A stretch of 64,000 nucleotides of DNA from Aegilops tauschii subsp. strangulata. Lineage: Eukaryota > Streptophyta > Magnoliopsida > Poales > Poaceae. Shown here one piece after another: positions 11,521 to 22,568 of the stretch. Position 1 is the stretch's first letter, and each line of letters starts with the position of its first letter. The notes beneath the pieces are model-generated. The model made no database searches. It saw nothing but the letters and a program-made list of their open reading frames with translations, and was not told the origin of the DNA. Location: positions 355,506,267-355,570,266 of the forward strand of contig NC_053040.3 of NCBI RefSeq assembly GCF_002575655.3, read 5' to 3'. The position numbers were made by a program, and so were the translations under genes.

Positions 11521-12106
11521 TAATTATTATCTCTATGCCTGAACGCACTGGTTAATCTGTACATATGCTTCATGTTTACATTTGTTAGATCTTATGTCCG
11601 AACTGTCTTGCGAGTACTTTCATAGTACTCACCTGGCTTGTTGATTTGGCCAGATGTTGACGAAGGCGATCTCTTGGATGAAGAGTTTGATAGCGCGTCC
11701 GACGCCTAGAGGAGTCCCAGTCAGTCCTGTGCGATCCCGGATATTGGTCACTTGTATTATATACGCTTCCGCCACCCGTAATAAGTCTCCTCGAGCCTCA
11801 CTCCGACGCTCGAAGAGTTGTAGTCTTCGTGAGTCATATCACTCGCTTCGCGGTGATATTTCCGCCTCCGTTATTATCGTGAGTTAGTAGTTATGCCACC
11901 CCATCCGCCGTCTTGTTTTATCGGCGTGCATGGAATAAATTGTTGGGCAGTCTCCGCTCAACCTTGTATTATATGCAGTACTCCTGGTATTTTTCTTCTG
12001 TGACCAAGATATTGTCTACCAGTGAGAAGGAATTCTTCCTTACTGGTCCATAAAAGGGATTGGTCTCTCAATAATTATTTTATTGAAAAACCGGTCGTGA
12101 CAAGCT

Positions 12107-12124
12107 TGGTATCAGAGCCAGGCT
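12107..12124 (+). promoter_or_regulatory. Primer-binding site (initiator tRNA-Met)
   Basis: TGGTATCAGAGCCAGGCT, four bases after the 5' LTR. It matches the usual plant iMet primer-binding site, TGGTATCAGAGC. Confidence 0.9.
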
Positions 12125-12268
12125 GACTGTAGGAAGCCACTAGGTGTGATCGCTAATCGGTTATTAGCGTCTTTTGTGCTTTTTCAGCATTTTGCAATTG
12201 TAGGTATTTTCTGTTGGTCATCATAAATTTATGTCATGACTACTCAGAATTTTTGCCTACTTTTGTAG

Positions 12269-13075
12269 ATGGCTGGCAGCAGCTATGAGAATCGAGTGTT
12301 CACGAACGTGCCCGAGGGGTTTGTCAAGCTCCTCGTCTCCATCACCAAGCTCGCGATCGGGCCAGCAGCTCGCCCGGAGTTCACACTCTATCAGCACAAG
12401 CTCAGCGACGACGTGTCTATGCACCAAGCTGTGGTGCAATTCAAGGGAGGACGTTCTGCAGCTCGCCACTTCCGTTTTGTGGGAAGGGCCATGCCTACGG
12501 AGAGTTATGCCATGCAGATGGCTGCCCGTGAGGCGATAGCTCATCTTCGAGACATCCTTCCTACGATGAAGACTCGACGCTACCGCTACCTCCCATGCCA
12601 TGTGCCATACACCAGTCACTATGCATTCACCTGCCATCGGGGAGAGCGAGATGAAGCCATCGAGATGGTTGTGGAGTATCTCAAGGCTCTGGAGGAGTCT
12701 TTCGACAACCTCGTAGACGATCTTGTGGCTGCCCGCATGGACTTAGTCCGGGGCGGTCCTGCCAGCAGGAAGGAGCTTCTCCACACGGCACCGCCTCTGA
12801 CTTTCGTCTCGTCTTCAGCCTCTTATGCACCGGCCGTTTTGGCCACTGCTCGCCGTCTGCCTACCACTGAGGAGTTCGACCGAGTCATCGCTCCTACTCC
12901 AGTCAGAGCTGCACCGCCTGCCGCACCCGCTCTACCACCTGTCGCTCCCGCGCCATCACCGCAGCGCAGCGTTACGCGCCAGGAGCCAGCTAGAGAGGAG
13001 GTGGAGGTTGATTCGCCTGGACCGCTGAGTCTTGCCATCGGCAAGGGGAAGGAAATCTTCACCATCTCCGACTGA
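12269..13075 (+). CDS. Extra ORF between PBS and gag, unknown function
   Basis: An intact 268-codon ORF on the sense strand, 160 bp after the primer site and 320 bp before gag, in a different frame from gag. The start ATG (in TGTAGATGGCTGGC) follows a pyrimidine-rich stretch ending in AG, so a spliced leader is possible. Residues 1-170 look globular. Residues about 50-96 (QAVVQFKGGRSAARHFRFVG, then ESYAMQMAAREAIAHLRD) weakly recall a double-stranded-RNA-binding fold, with strands followed by an alanine-rich helix. This is speculation. Residues about 210-245 are proline/alanine-rich. It is not a Gag, Env or RT domain that I recognise. Extra sense ORFs before gag are known in some plant gypsy elements. 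No stop or frameshift, unlike gag-pol. Confidence 0.8.
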   Translation: MAGSSYENRVFTNVPEGFVKLLVSITKLAIGPAARPEFTLYQHKLSDDVSMHQAVVQFKGGRSAARHFRFVGRAMPTESYAMQMAAREAIAHLRDILPTMKTRRYRYLPCHVPYTSHYAFTCHRGERDEAIEMVVEYLKALEESFDNLVDDLVAARMDLVRGGPASRKELLHTAPPLTFVSSSASYAPAVLATARRLPTTEEFDRVIAPTPVRAAPPAAPALPPVAPAPSPQRSVTRQEPAREEVEVDSPGPLSLAIGKGKEIFTISD

Positions 13076-13397
13076 GAGCGCCGAGTAGCCGCGCGTTATG
13101 TCTGCTTGTATGATGTGTTTTCTCTGTACGCTAGTTTGTATTGGTGTGTTTGCTGCCTTCCGGAGGAGTACGCTAGTCTAAATAACATGTCAGGAATGTG
13201 TACGCGCATCCTGAGTGCTGTATCGCGTGTTTGCTTTTCGCGTGTAAGATATATGCTAAGCAGTTCTTCTCCGTGCAAAATCGTTTATGTTTTCTTAAAA
13301 ACCTTGAGGTCTTTTAAACTGTTGCCTTTGCAAGATTTTCCTTGTGCTGCACAGCTTTTCTCATGGGTTTTGTAAAATAATACCCCAGACTGGAAAA

Positions 13398-16300
13398 ATG
13401 TCTCGTCCGTGGACTCGCTCCATGCCCAATCAGCCAGAAGAGGTTTATGGGACACAGACTAGCAACAATTTCACTCAGGGTCAGTCCAGTCAACAGGACA
13501 ACGAAGCAGCCCTGTCTCAAGTATGCCGTCTCTTCGAGCAAAGCCAGCAACAGCACCAAGAGATGATGAATCATGTCATCAATATGGGAAGCCACCGTGA
13601 GCCCTATCAACCACATTCCAAGTTGTCTGAGTTACAGAAGACTCGCCCCTCAACTTTTGCTCACACCGATAGGCCACTAGAAGCCGATGATTGGCTCCGT
13701 GACATTGAAAGGAAACTGATCATTGCTCAGTGTTCAGATCATGAGAAGGTACTTTATGCACCACACTACCTTACTGGAGCAGCTGCAGCATGGTGGGAAA
13801 ACTTCCTACACATGCATCCCAGTGAACACAACATCACCTGGGAAGAGTTCAAGGAAGGCTTCCGTGGGGCACACATCCCCAGGAGCATCATAAAAATCAA
13901 GAAGAGAGAGTTTGATGACCTGAAGCAGAGAGGCATGTCAGTGACAGAATACAATGGTCAGTTTACCCAACTATCTCGTTATGCCTACGACGAGCACATG
14001 ACAGAAAACAAGAAGATGGAAAAATTCCTGGACGGCCTGGCACCAGCACTAAGATGCCAACTGATTGTACACACCTTTCCGGACTTTAAAACTCTGGTGG
14101 ACAAGGCCATTACCTTGGAGAATGAGCGCCGTAGTCTGGAAGATATCCGTAAGCGAAAGAGGGACAAGACGACCCTTGCTCGCAACAACCGAAGCAAGAC
14201 TGAGTTTCCAAGGACAGAAGCAAGGAGATCCACGACTACCGATCCAGGGCCCGTCAGACAGTTTCATGCCAGGGACAAAGAGTTCACGTACCGTCCAGGG
14301 GTCACATGCTATGCTTGTGGGGAAGAAGGGCACTATGCTAAACAATGCCCAAAGCCGAGGAACGCGGCCCCCAAGCCAAACAATGGTGGAAACAATCCAG
14401 CCCCCAAGCGCAACAATTTCAATCCCAACAACAACCACAAGAAGGGTCACCTGAACCATGTGACCAGGGAAGAGGCGCAGAATGCCCCAGACATCGTGCT
14501 CGGTACGTTCCCTGTCAACACAGTACCTGCCACGGTTTTGTTTGATTCTGGAGCTTCCCATTCGTTCGTTTCGAAGAGTTTTGTTTTACAACATGATTTT
14601 CCGATACTTCCCTTGGAAAAATCTATGATCATCAAGTCCCCCGGAAATAAGCAAATCGCTCAGGGTTACTGCCAAGGAGTGGTCATTGAGTTTGAAGGAC
14701 TACAATTCCAAGCAAATGTCATCGTGTTGGAGAGTAAAGGACTGGATGTCATTTTAGGAATGGACTGGTTGACCACCAACAAAGGATTCATTGACTGTTT
14801 CAATCGGACCGTGATTCTCACCCACCATCATGGCAAGACAATAAAGGTTACAGCTCAAGAAAGACCACGGTCACAGCAACCAAAACTGAACAAAGTGGAC
14901 ATTTCTGAACTGAGAAAAGTTCCAGTGGTATGCGAGTTTCCTGATGTGTTCCCTGAAGAACTGCCAGGCATGCCACCAGACCGAGAGATAGAGTTCAGCA
15001 TCGAACTAGCACCTGGCACCACTCCCATCTATAAGAAGCCTTATAGAATAGCACCCTCAGAATTGGTGGAGTTGAAGAAGCAAATAAATGAATTATTGGA
15101 CAAAGGATTTATTCGAGCCAGCTCCTCACCTTGGGGTTCGCCAGTGTTGTTCGCCAAGAAAAAAGATGGGACACTGAGACTGTGTATAGACTATCGAGCC
15201 CTCAATATGGTCACCATCAAAACAAATATCCGATGCCACGGATAAATGATTTGTTTGACCAGCTCGCACAAGCCAAGGTATTCTCAAAAATTGATTTGAG
15301 ATCGGGATATCATCAACTGAAAGTACGGACAGAAGATATCCCCAAGACAGCATTCACTTCCAGATACGGATTATATGAGTTCACAGTGATGCCTTTTGGT
15401 CTAACAAACGCCCCCGCATATTTCGTCCACCTCATGAACAAGGTGTTCATGAAATTCATGCACAAATTTGTTGTGGTATTCATCGACGATATTCTGGTAT
15501 ACTCAAGGACACCAGAAGAGCATGCTGAGCACCTCAGAATTGTTTTGGGAGAATTAAGGAAACATCAGTTGTACGCAAAATTTAGCAAGTGCGAATTTTG
15601 GCTAAGACAAGTTGGTTTCTTAGGCCATATATTGAACCAAGAAGGCGTGGCCGTAGACCCAGAAAAAGTCAAAGCCATACTTGACTGGAAGCCACCCGCC
15701 AACGTTACAGATGTGCGGAGTTTCCTAGGAATGGCCGGATATTACAGAAGATTTATTGAAGGATTCTCCACTGTGGCAAAACCCATAACACAGTTGCTCA
15801 AGAAAGACAAGAAATTTGTATGGACGGAAGCATGCGAGAAAAGCTTCCAAGAACTCAAGAAGAAGCTGACAACCGCACCAGTCTTAACTGTGCCAGACAT
15901 ACACAAGAGTTTTGAAGTGTATTGTGACGCATCCCAAAAAGGTCTCGGATGTGTACCAATGCAGGATGACAAAGTTGTCGCATATGCCTCCAGGCAGCTG
16001 CGAAAACATGAGGAAAATTACCCAACACATGACTTGGAGCTAGCAGCAGTTATACATGCACTCAAGGAGTGGAGGCACTTTCTGTTGGGGAATCGCTATG
16101 AAATATATACAGACCATAAGAGCCTCAAATATATCTTCACACAACCAGAGCTAAATTTACGCCAACGACGCTGGTTGGAACTGGTCAAGGACTATGATGT
16201 CGGTATTCACTACCATCCAGGGAAAGCAAATGTAGTGGCCGATGCCCTTAGTCGAAACCCCAGCCCGGACAATGACGGTCCGCAAAACTTGAGGCCTGAG

Positions 16301-17812
16301 TTTCAGCAAGAGTTCGCTAGGCTCAACATGATGCTAGTCTCTAAGGGCACCGTATCAAAACTAGAGATACAACCCACCCTGGTGGAACAAATTAAGAAGG
16401 CTCAACAGGGACATCCCAGCATCGAAGGTATAAAGAAGAAAATGAACCTTGGCAAGGCTTCAGAGTTCATCACAGACAGTGAAGGAATATTATGGTACGG
16501 AGACAGACTTTACGTACCTAACATTGAGGAACTCAAGCAACAAATCTTGACCGAAAGCCACACCGCCCCATACTCAATCCATCCTGGAGGAACGAAAATG
16601 TACAAAGACATTCAGGAAAGATTTTGGTGGCACGGCATGAAAAGAGATATAGCCGCATTTATTGCTTGTTGCGATTCATGTCAGCGCATCAAGGCCGAGC
16701 ATCAAAAGCCAGCAGGGCTACTCCAGCCAAACAGGATACCGGAGTGGAAGTGGGATGAAATAGGAATGGACTTCATTGTCGGATTACCCCGATCACAACG
16801 CAGAAATGACGCCATATGGGTCATCACAGACCGACTAACCAAGGTTGCTCATTTCATTCCCGTGAAGACTACCTACTCCACGCAAAGACTGGCCAAACTT
16901 TATCTCTCCCGTATAGCTTGTTTGCATGGAGTCCCAAAGACTATAATATCCGATCGAGGCACACAATTTGTCTCCAAATTTTGGGATCACCTACAACAAG
17001 CTCTGGGCACGCAACTAGCTTTCAGTACCGCGTACCACCCTCAGACTGATGGACAAACAGAACGTGTAAACCAAATCCTAGAGGATATGCTAAGAGCCTG
17101 TGTGCTTACCTATGGATCCAGTTGGGAAGAGAGTTTGCCGTATGCCGAATTTGCTTACAACAACAGTTACCAAGCCAGCTTGCAAATGGCACCCTTTGAA
17201 GCATTGTACGGACGGAGGTGTCGTACCCCACTGAATTGGTCGGAAATAGGTGACAGCCGTATCTTCGGCCCAGACATGCTTAAAGAGGCCGAGGAGAAAG
17301 TTAAACTGATCAGGGACAGACTCAAGACAGCACAGAGCCGACAAAAGAGCTACTATGATCAGAAGCATCGTGAGGTCAGCTTTGAACCCGGTGATTCCGT
17401 ATACCTCCGAGTATCTCCTATGAGGGGTCTGCAATGGTTCAAAATTAAGGGGAAGCTAGCCCCAAGATTTATCGGACCATTTTCTATAAAGGCACGAAGA
17501 GGCACGGTAGCCTACCAACTAGACTTACCCAAGGAGCTGTCGGACGTCCATGACGTGTTTCACGTCTCTCAACTGAGAAAATGTGTAAGTAACCCAGAGA
17601 AGCAGGTATCCCATGAGAGCATTGATGTGCAACCAGACCTCACCTACAGAGAGAGGCCAGTAAAGATTTTAGAAGAGTCTGAACGGAGGACCCGTCAGAA
17701 AACGACAAAGTTTTTCAGAGTTCAGTGGAGCAACCACACTGAGGATGAAGCCACATGGGAAAGGGAAGATTTTCTTCAGGCAGAATATCCATATCTATTT
17801 GAGGATCAGTAG
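13398..17812 (+). pseudogene. gag-pol polyprotein of chromovirus, one frameshift
   Basis: Makes capsid and replication enzymes. Start ATG 13398 ([13 protein letters not shown]). Gag core about 13680-14160 ([19 protein letters not shown]); CCHC knuckle 14307-14348 ([14 protein letters not shown]); protease DSGAS at 14544; RT from about 15030 with FIDD (Asp codons 15485-15490); RNase H with CDAS (15926), [10 protein letters not shown] and ADALSR; integrase with an HHCC finger (about 16560-16690) and D-D-E at 16769, 16952 and 17060, giving DX60DX35E; chromodomain about 17640-17806 ([15 protein letters not shown]). Open from 13398 to about 15219 in one frame and from there to TAG 17812 in another. 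One A is missing in the A-run at 15219-15222. In RNase H, GLGCVPMQ has P where L is usual. Otherwise it looks intact. Confidence 0.95.
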
Positions 17813-17835
17813 AAATCTCGAGGACAAGATTTTTC

Positions 17836-17851
17836 CTAAGGGGGTAGGTGT
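17836..17851 (+). promoter_or_regulatory. Polypurine tract of chromovirus
   Basis: AAGGGGGTAGGTG just before the 3' LTR TGTGACACC; primes plus-strand DNA synthesis in this class of element. Confidence 0.8.
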
Positions 17852-20800
17852 TGTGACACCCAAATTTTTTTGGATTTTTCAAAAAAAATTATTTGACTTG
17901 AGGGAGGTGAATTAAAAAATTTCTTCAAAAGGACCCTCCCTTTCAAATATTTTTCTCATGACAAGAGTTTTATTTGGATTCACCCAAGACTTGCTTTTGG
18001 TCTTGGAGGTCCTTGCTTTTTTATTTGAACTCAAGACAAAATACTTTTCACTTGAGAAAAATGCCTTTTGAAAATCTCTTTGAAAATGCACTATGGCTTT
18101 TGGATAAATCCTTTGCCACTTTCAACAATTCCCTCTTGCCATGGCCTTAGTGCAAATTCACTCTCCTAAACCTTCCCTCACCTTTGGATCATGATTTGCA
18201 TCAAATCCAGCAAGTTGAACCTGCCCATATGATTATTTTTCCATTTAAATCATATTCAAACAAATTTCTATCTTCTATTCTAGCCATTGGTGATTTACAT
18301 AGGAACTCCACTTTCTGTTTTGATTTTTGCCCCCAAACCTTTTTCCCTTCCTAGTCCCTTGAACCCTCAACCAAGATCCATGAAGATCCACTGGTCTTCA
18401 GTTCAAATTTTTCAAACTACACTTGCTGCAAGTTTGGACCAGATTTGTCAAATTGGGTGAAATTCATACAAATCCTTTTCCAAAAATTCCAAGTTAAATC
18501 AGGCAGCCTCTGGGTGCATTGAGTGGTCACCTCACCAAGTCACAGCCCCAAGAAAATTTTTTCTGCTTGCCAAATCATTCTGTCGAACACCTGCAGTGCA
18601 TTGTCAATATCAAGTTCAGTTAAGTTCAGAGAACAGTTTCAGTGCACTGTCGTTTTCTTCAGAACCCGACGTCGATCTCGCCAGTGCCGCTGTGTCGCCG
18701 TGTTCCCTGTCCCCTCCCCCTTGTCCTCTGCACCGCACGAGCGTCTGGCACCTTGCGGACGTCAGCGACGAGCAGCAGAAGGTGCGCCGCCCCGTGACCG
18801 ACGCCAGCGGCGGCTTTGCGGCCGCCAGAGAGAGGCGCAGCACCGACGGCGCCACCCAGCACCGCCCAAGCCACCGGAGCGCGCCGCGTGGCCTTCCACT
18901 CCCCCGAACGCGCTGCCACTCCCGTCGTGAACCATAGGGCGCGGAGCACGCTCTCTGCCGCCGTCGTGCCCATGCGGTCACCCCACCGTGGACCGGCGCC
19001 GTTACGCCAAGACCAACCGAGATTAGCGGGGGAACGACACCAGTAACTTCCACTGATGCTGCCTGGCCACTCAAACCTCCTGCCAATCCACTACATCGCC
19101 GTAATTGCTCGCCGGAGATTCTCCGTTCACGGCCACCCCGTCGATCCGCCTATAAATAGAGGCCCCGAGCTTCAACTCGAGCCCACACCACCTCTGCACT
19201 CCACGTAGAGCACGCCTAGCCACTGGAAGGGCCCCGAGGAGGTCTCCTTCCTCGTCTCCGGCCACCGCGACCCGCCACGGGATCCAGCTCGATTCGCTCC
19301 CGTGCGTGCGCCTCTGCCTCCCATCTCTTGCCAGTAGCTTCACTATGCATCCCTCCTTCTGACCCGCGCTTCAATTCGAAGTTTGCAGCCCTCCACCGGA
19401 GTTCTCCACCATCACCCGAGCCGCCGTCCGCCGGAGAAAGTGTCGCCGGCGACGTGGTGCTCCCCGTTGGTCGAGTCCACCACCCACCGACGCGGAAGAA
19501 CACGCTGAAGCTCTTGGTACCCTCCGATCTTCCTGACTCGCCGTGGTTCGACGCCGGCGTCCACCGCAGTCTTCGGGCGCCGGCGAGCTTTCCCTCTTTA
19601 GCTAGCGCATTTCTTTCCGAAGCGTTTTCTGGTTTCTCAGTTTAAACCCTGGAACTTTTCTGTTTCATTACAGATGAGTCCCTGGACAGAAACCTTTATA
19701 ACTTTTAAATGAAAAGTGATTTTTGAGTGATTCTTTTTCTGACAGTCTTAAAATTTTGTCTAGTTTTTTATGAGATTTATTTGGAAACATTTTGGAGAAA
19801 TTTTTATCCACGCGTTGGTTTTCATGTTAGTGCCCGTTTCCGTTATTGCCGTAGGTTCCGGAAGAGGTGACGAAGCCGCGAACTTCGCCGAGCTAGACTC
19901 TGACTTCTCCGAACCAGGCAAGCATGTTTGAACCTTTGATATGACAGGTGTTTTGCATGTTTGCGTGAAAGTTTGTGCGTGGCATATGAGTATCGGTGAG
20001 TTCCCCGTTGCTTGTGAGGCAACTACCCGCATGTTCCAAAGTTGCGATGATCTCTGGTGAGAGATGGCCTAATCATGTGGTGACATGAAGGGCAGCAAGG
20101 TGGTACTGTTGTAGCATACCAGCCTTGCGTCATCCGACAAATCCCGACGTTAACGTGGACGGAGCCACGTTATCGTTCTTTTCCCTTCCGTGCTACCACA
20201 TGTTTCTTTTGCCAGGATGCGGTTTAGTAAGTTGGTAACCTCTTTCCGTGTACACACCAAACAGAGGGGCCGGGATGATGGTACCTTGGCCCAGGATTAA
20301 AGCCAGTCATCCGGTCAGGGGCCATGGGTGTTTCCGGTTGGGACCGAGAGGGGGGGCACCCCCTTAGAGCGCGCGTATAGAAATTTGATCCCATGCTACG
20401 CGAGGTTGTAGCCTCCCCGTCTCAGGGTTTTTCTTGAACGTTGCCGAGGGTGATCCCTGGCTTCAGAAGATTGAAAGGGTGTGTACTGGTTAGATGTGTT
20501 TCTTCCAAAACACCGTAAACGGAACTAGTCCCTGTGACTACTGAAATCCGTTGGCCGTGGTTAAGTACAAACTCTGCAGAGTCAAATTCTTCCAAGTCAT
20601 CATATCCATGATCAAGTAGTGTAATCAGTATATCCATATCTATCCGCGTGGAAAACTTGTCCCCGGTGAACAAGCTCAAGTGGTAAACCCAGTTTAATTA
20701 TTATTTCTGTGGATGGACTAACCTTATATTTGTCTCGTACTTGTAATATTTTATACTCTCGAGCTACTGAATTATTGAGCTACAATATAAGCCCTTTATG

Positions 20801-21716
20801 TGACGTCGCTCAGACGTCCGACTATGGCGTGTTTTTTGTTTCTTACTTTAAATATAAGCCCTTTATGTGATGTCGCTCAGACGTCCGACTGTGGCACGCA
20901 TTGCCTTTATTTTCTGTTATAAGCCCTTTATGTGGTGTCGCCCCTACGCCCGACTGCGGCATTATTATTCTTGCAGTTTCCTCTCGAGGAGTCATTCAGA
21001 CACTCGTTTGGCACCAGTATTATTATCCTTGCAGTTTCCTCTCGAGGAGTCATTCAGACCCTCGTTTGGCACCAGTATTACTATTCTTGCAGTTTCCTCT
21101 CGAGGAGTCATTCAGACCCTCGTTTGGCACCCAGTAATTATTATCTCTATGCCTGAACGCACTGGTTAATCTGTACATATGCTTCATGTTTACATTTGTT
21201 ATATCTTATGTCCGAACTGTCTTGCGAGTACTTTCATAGTACTCACCTGGCTTGTTGATTTGGCCAGATGTTGACGAAGGCGATCTCTTGGATGAAGAGT
21301 TTGATAGCGCGTCCGACGCCTAGAGGAGTCCCAGTCAGTCCTGTGCGATCCCGGATATTGGTCACTTGTATTATATACGCTTCCGCCACCCGTAATAAGT
21401 CTCCTCGAGCCTCACTCCGACGCTCGAAGAGTTGTAGTCTTCATGAGTCATATCACTCGCTTCGCGGTGATATTTCCGCCTCCGTTATTATCGTGAGTTA
21501 GTAGTTATGCCACCCCATCCGCCGTCTTGTTTTATCGGCGTGCATGGAATAAATTGTTGGGCAGTCTCCGCTCAACCTTGTATTATATTCAGTACTCCTG
21601 GTATTTTTCTTCTGTGACCAAGATATTGTCTACCAGTGAGAAGGAATTCTTCCTTACTGGTCCATAAAAGGGATTGGTCTCTCAATAATTATTTTATTGA
21701 AAAAACGGTCGTGACA
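17852..21716 (+). repeat. 3' LTR of chromovirus
   Basis: 3865 bp, colinear with the 5' LTR. It lacks a 91-bp segment present at 9824-9914 of the 5' LTR; the junction here retains a single GCTTT, as expected of a deletion between short direct repeats. Three instead of four 58-bp units. Most substitutions lie in the first 1.75 kb and are transitions. Confidence 0.93.
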
Positions 21717-21721
21717 GTCAC
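21717..21721 (+). repeat. Target-site duplication GTCAC (right)
   Basis: Identical to 8082-8086. Confidence 0.92.
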
Positions 21722-22062
21722 GATCTGCTTCGGTTCTGAAGCCATTGCAGCAACATGATCCATCTCCTGGACGTAATCCGATAACAGATTTAAGTCACGT
21801 TCATCGGAGCACGGGGGAGCAATTGCCACGGTCTCGAATCCATTGAAGATCAAGTCTCCACGGATATCCGTGTTGTAGTTCCAGCTTCTAAATCTGACCT
21901 GATGGCCGGGGCGTAGCTGTCGACCTGCTCCAGATGGCCAAGAGAGTTGGCCCGCAGTATGAAGTCGCCGAACACAAAGATTTGTCCGGGGAGGAAGGTT
22001 TCTCCCTGGACGACGTCATTACTGACGATCGAAGGGGCCATCGAGTCCTTTGCTGGCGGCAC
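21717..22062 (-). pseudogene. gag N-terminal part, Fatima-like element (right piece)
   Basis: Starts at ATG 22062 (MPPAKDSMAPSIVSNDVVQG). The frame shifts near 21896. After the shift the reading continues openly (GDLIFNGFETVAIAPPCSDE, LLSDYVQEMDHVAAM) up to the chromovirus insertion point at 21717. It resumes at 8086 with SKATKSAALEPHMDWTSC, showing that both pieces were one gag before the insertion. Confidence 0.7.
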
Positions 22063-22088
22063 AGTGGAACTCTCAATGAAAGCACCAA

Positions 22089-22568
22089 TGTCGGTGTCAA
22101 AACCGGCGGATCTCGGGTAGGGGGTCCCGAACTATGCGTCTAGGATCGATGGTAACAGGAGACGGGGGACACGATGTTTACCCAGGTTCGGGCCCTCTCT
22201 ATGGAGGTAATACCCTACTTCCTGCTTGATTGATCTTGATGAATATGAGTGTTACAAGAGTTGATCTACCATGAGATCGTAATGGCTAAACCCTAGGAGC
22301 CTAGCCTATGTGACTATGGTCATGAATGTCCTCTATCCGGACTATGCTGTCCGGTTTATATAGACACCGGAGAGATCTAGGGTTACATGGAGTCGGTTAC
22401 ATAAGAAGGAATCTTCATAGTTGGTCGCCTAACTTGCCTTCCACACCAAGGAAAGTCCAATCCGGACACGGGTATAGTCTTCGGTCTTCGTATCTTCACA
22501 GCCCATCAGTCCGGCCCAATGAATAACAGGCCGGACACCCGAGGACCCCTTAGTCCAGGACTCCCTCA
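22089..22568 (-). repeat. 5' LTR of Fatima-like element
   Basis: A 480-bp LTR, minus strand starting TGAGGGAGTCCTGG and ending GACACCGACA. A TATATAAA box lies near 22353-22360 on the minus strand. The internal region that follows begins TTGGTGCTTTCATTGAG (from 22088), the usual leader of this Triticeae group. Only one LTR of this element is inside the window. Confidence 0.88.

Larger units (their letters stand above)
8087..12102 (+). repeat. 5' LTR of chromovirus
   Basis: A 4016-bp LTR from TGTGACACCC to GTCGTGACA. AT-rich first 0.8 kb, then a G/C-rich segment holding the TATA box, then the long R/U5 part. It differs in length from the 3' LTR by 151 bp. This is fully accounted for by a 91-bp segment (between GCTTT at 9824 and GCTTT at 9915), one 58-bp tandem repeat unit, and two T residues near 8100. 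Confidence 0.93.
8087..21716 (+). mobile_element. Complete Tekay/Del-type chromovirus (gypsy)
   Basis: A full-length 13,630-bp plus-strand LTR retrotransposon in the Fatima-like gag, bounded by GTCAC duplications. Order: 5' LTR 8087-12102, tRNA-iMet primer site, extra ORF, gag, protease, RT, RNase H, integrase, chromodomain, polypurine tract, 3' LTR 17852-21716. The order RT-RNase H-INT-chromodomain with a single gag-pol frame identifies a chromovirus. Very long LTRs and the iMet primer fit the Tekay/Del clade. The only obvious coding defect is one -1 frameshift in RT. By eye the LTRs differ at about 40 sites in 3.86 kb (about 1%). At the commonly used 1.3e-8 substitutions per site per year this is roughly 0.4 million years. 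Confidence 0.93.
6380..22568 (-). mobile_element. Fatima-like gypsy element, interrupted by a 13.6-kb insertion
   Basis: Minus-strand gypsy element. Its 5' LTR is 22089-22568. The 5' internal leader is 21717-22088 and continues at 8086-6380 once the chromovirus insertion (8087-21716 plus one GTCAC duplication) is removed. Gag is interrupted at 6379 by the pol-less Tat element, so the rest of gag, pol and the 3' LTR lie left of the window. On the right the LTR abuts pol of the plus-strand Tat element. ACGGT (22569-22573) is the likely target duplication, with its partner outside the window. The Fatima label is from memory of the LTR. Confidence 0.8.
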
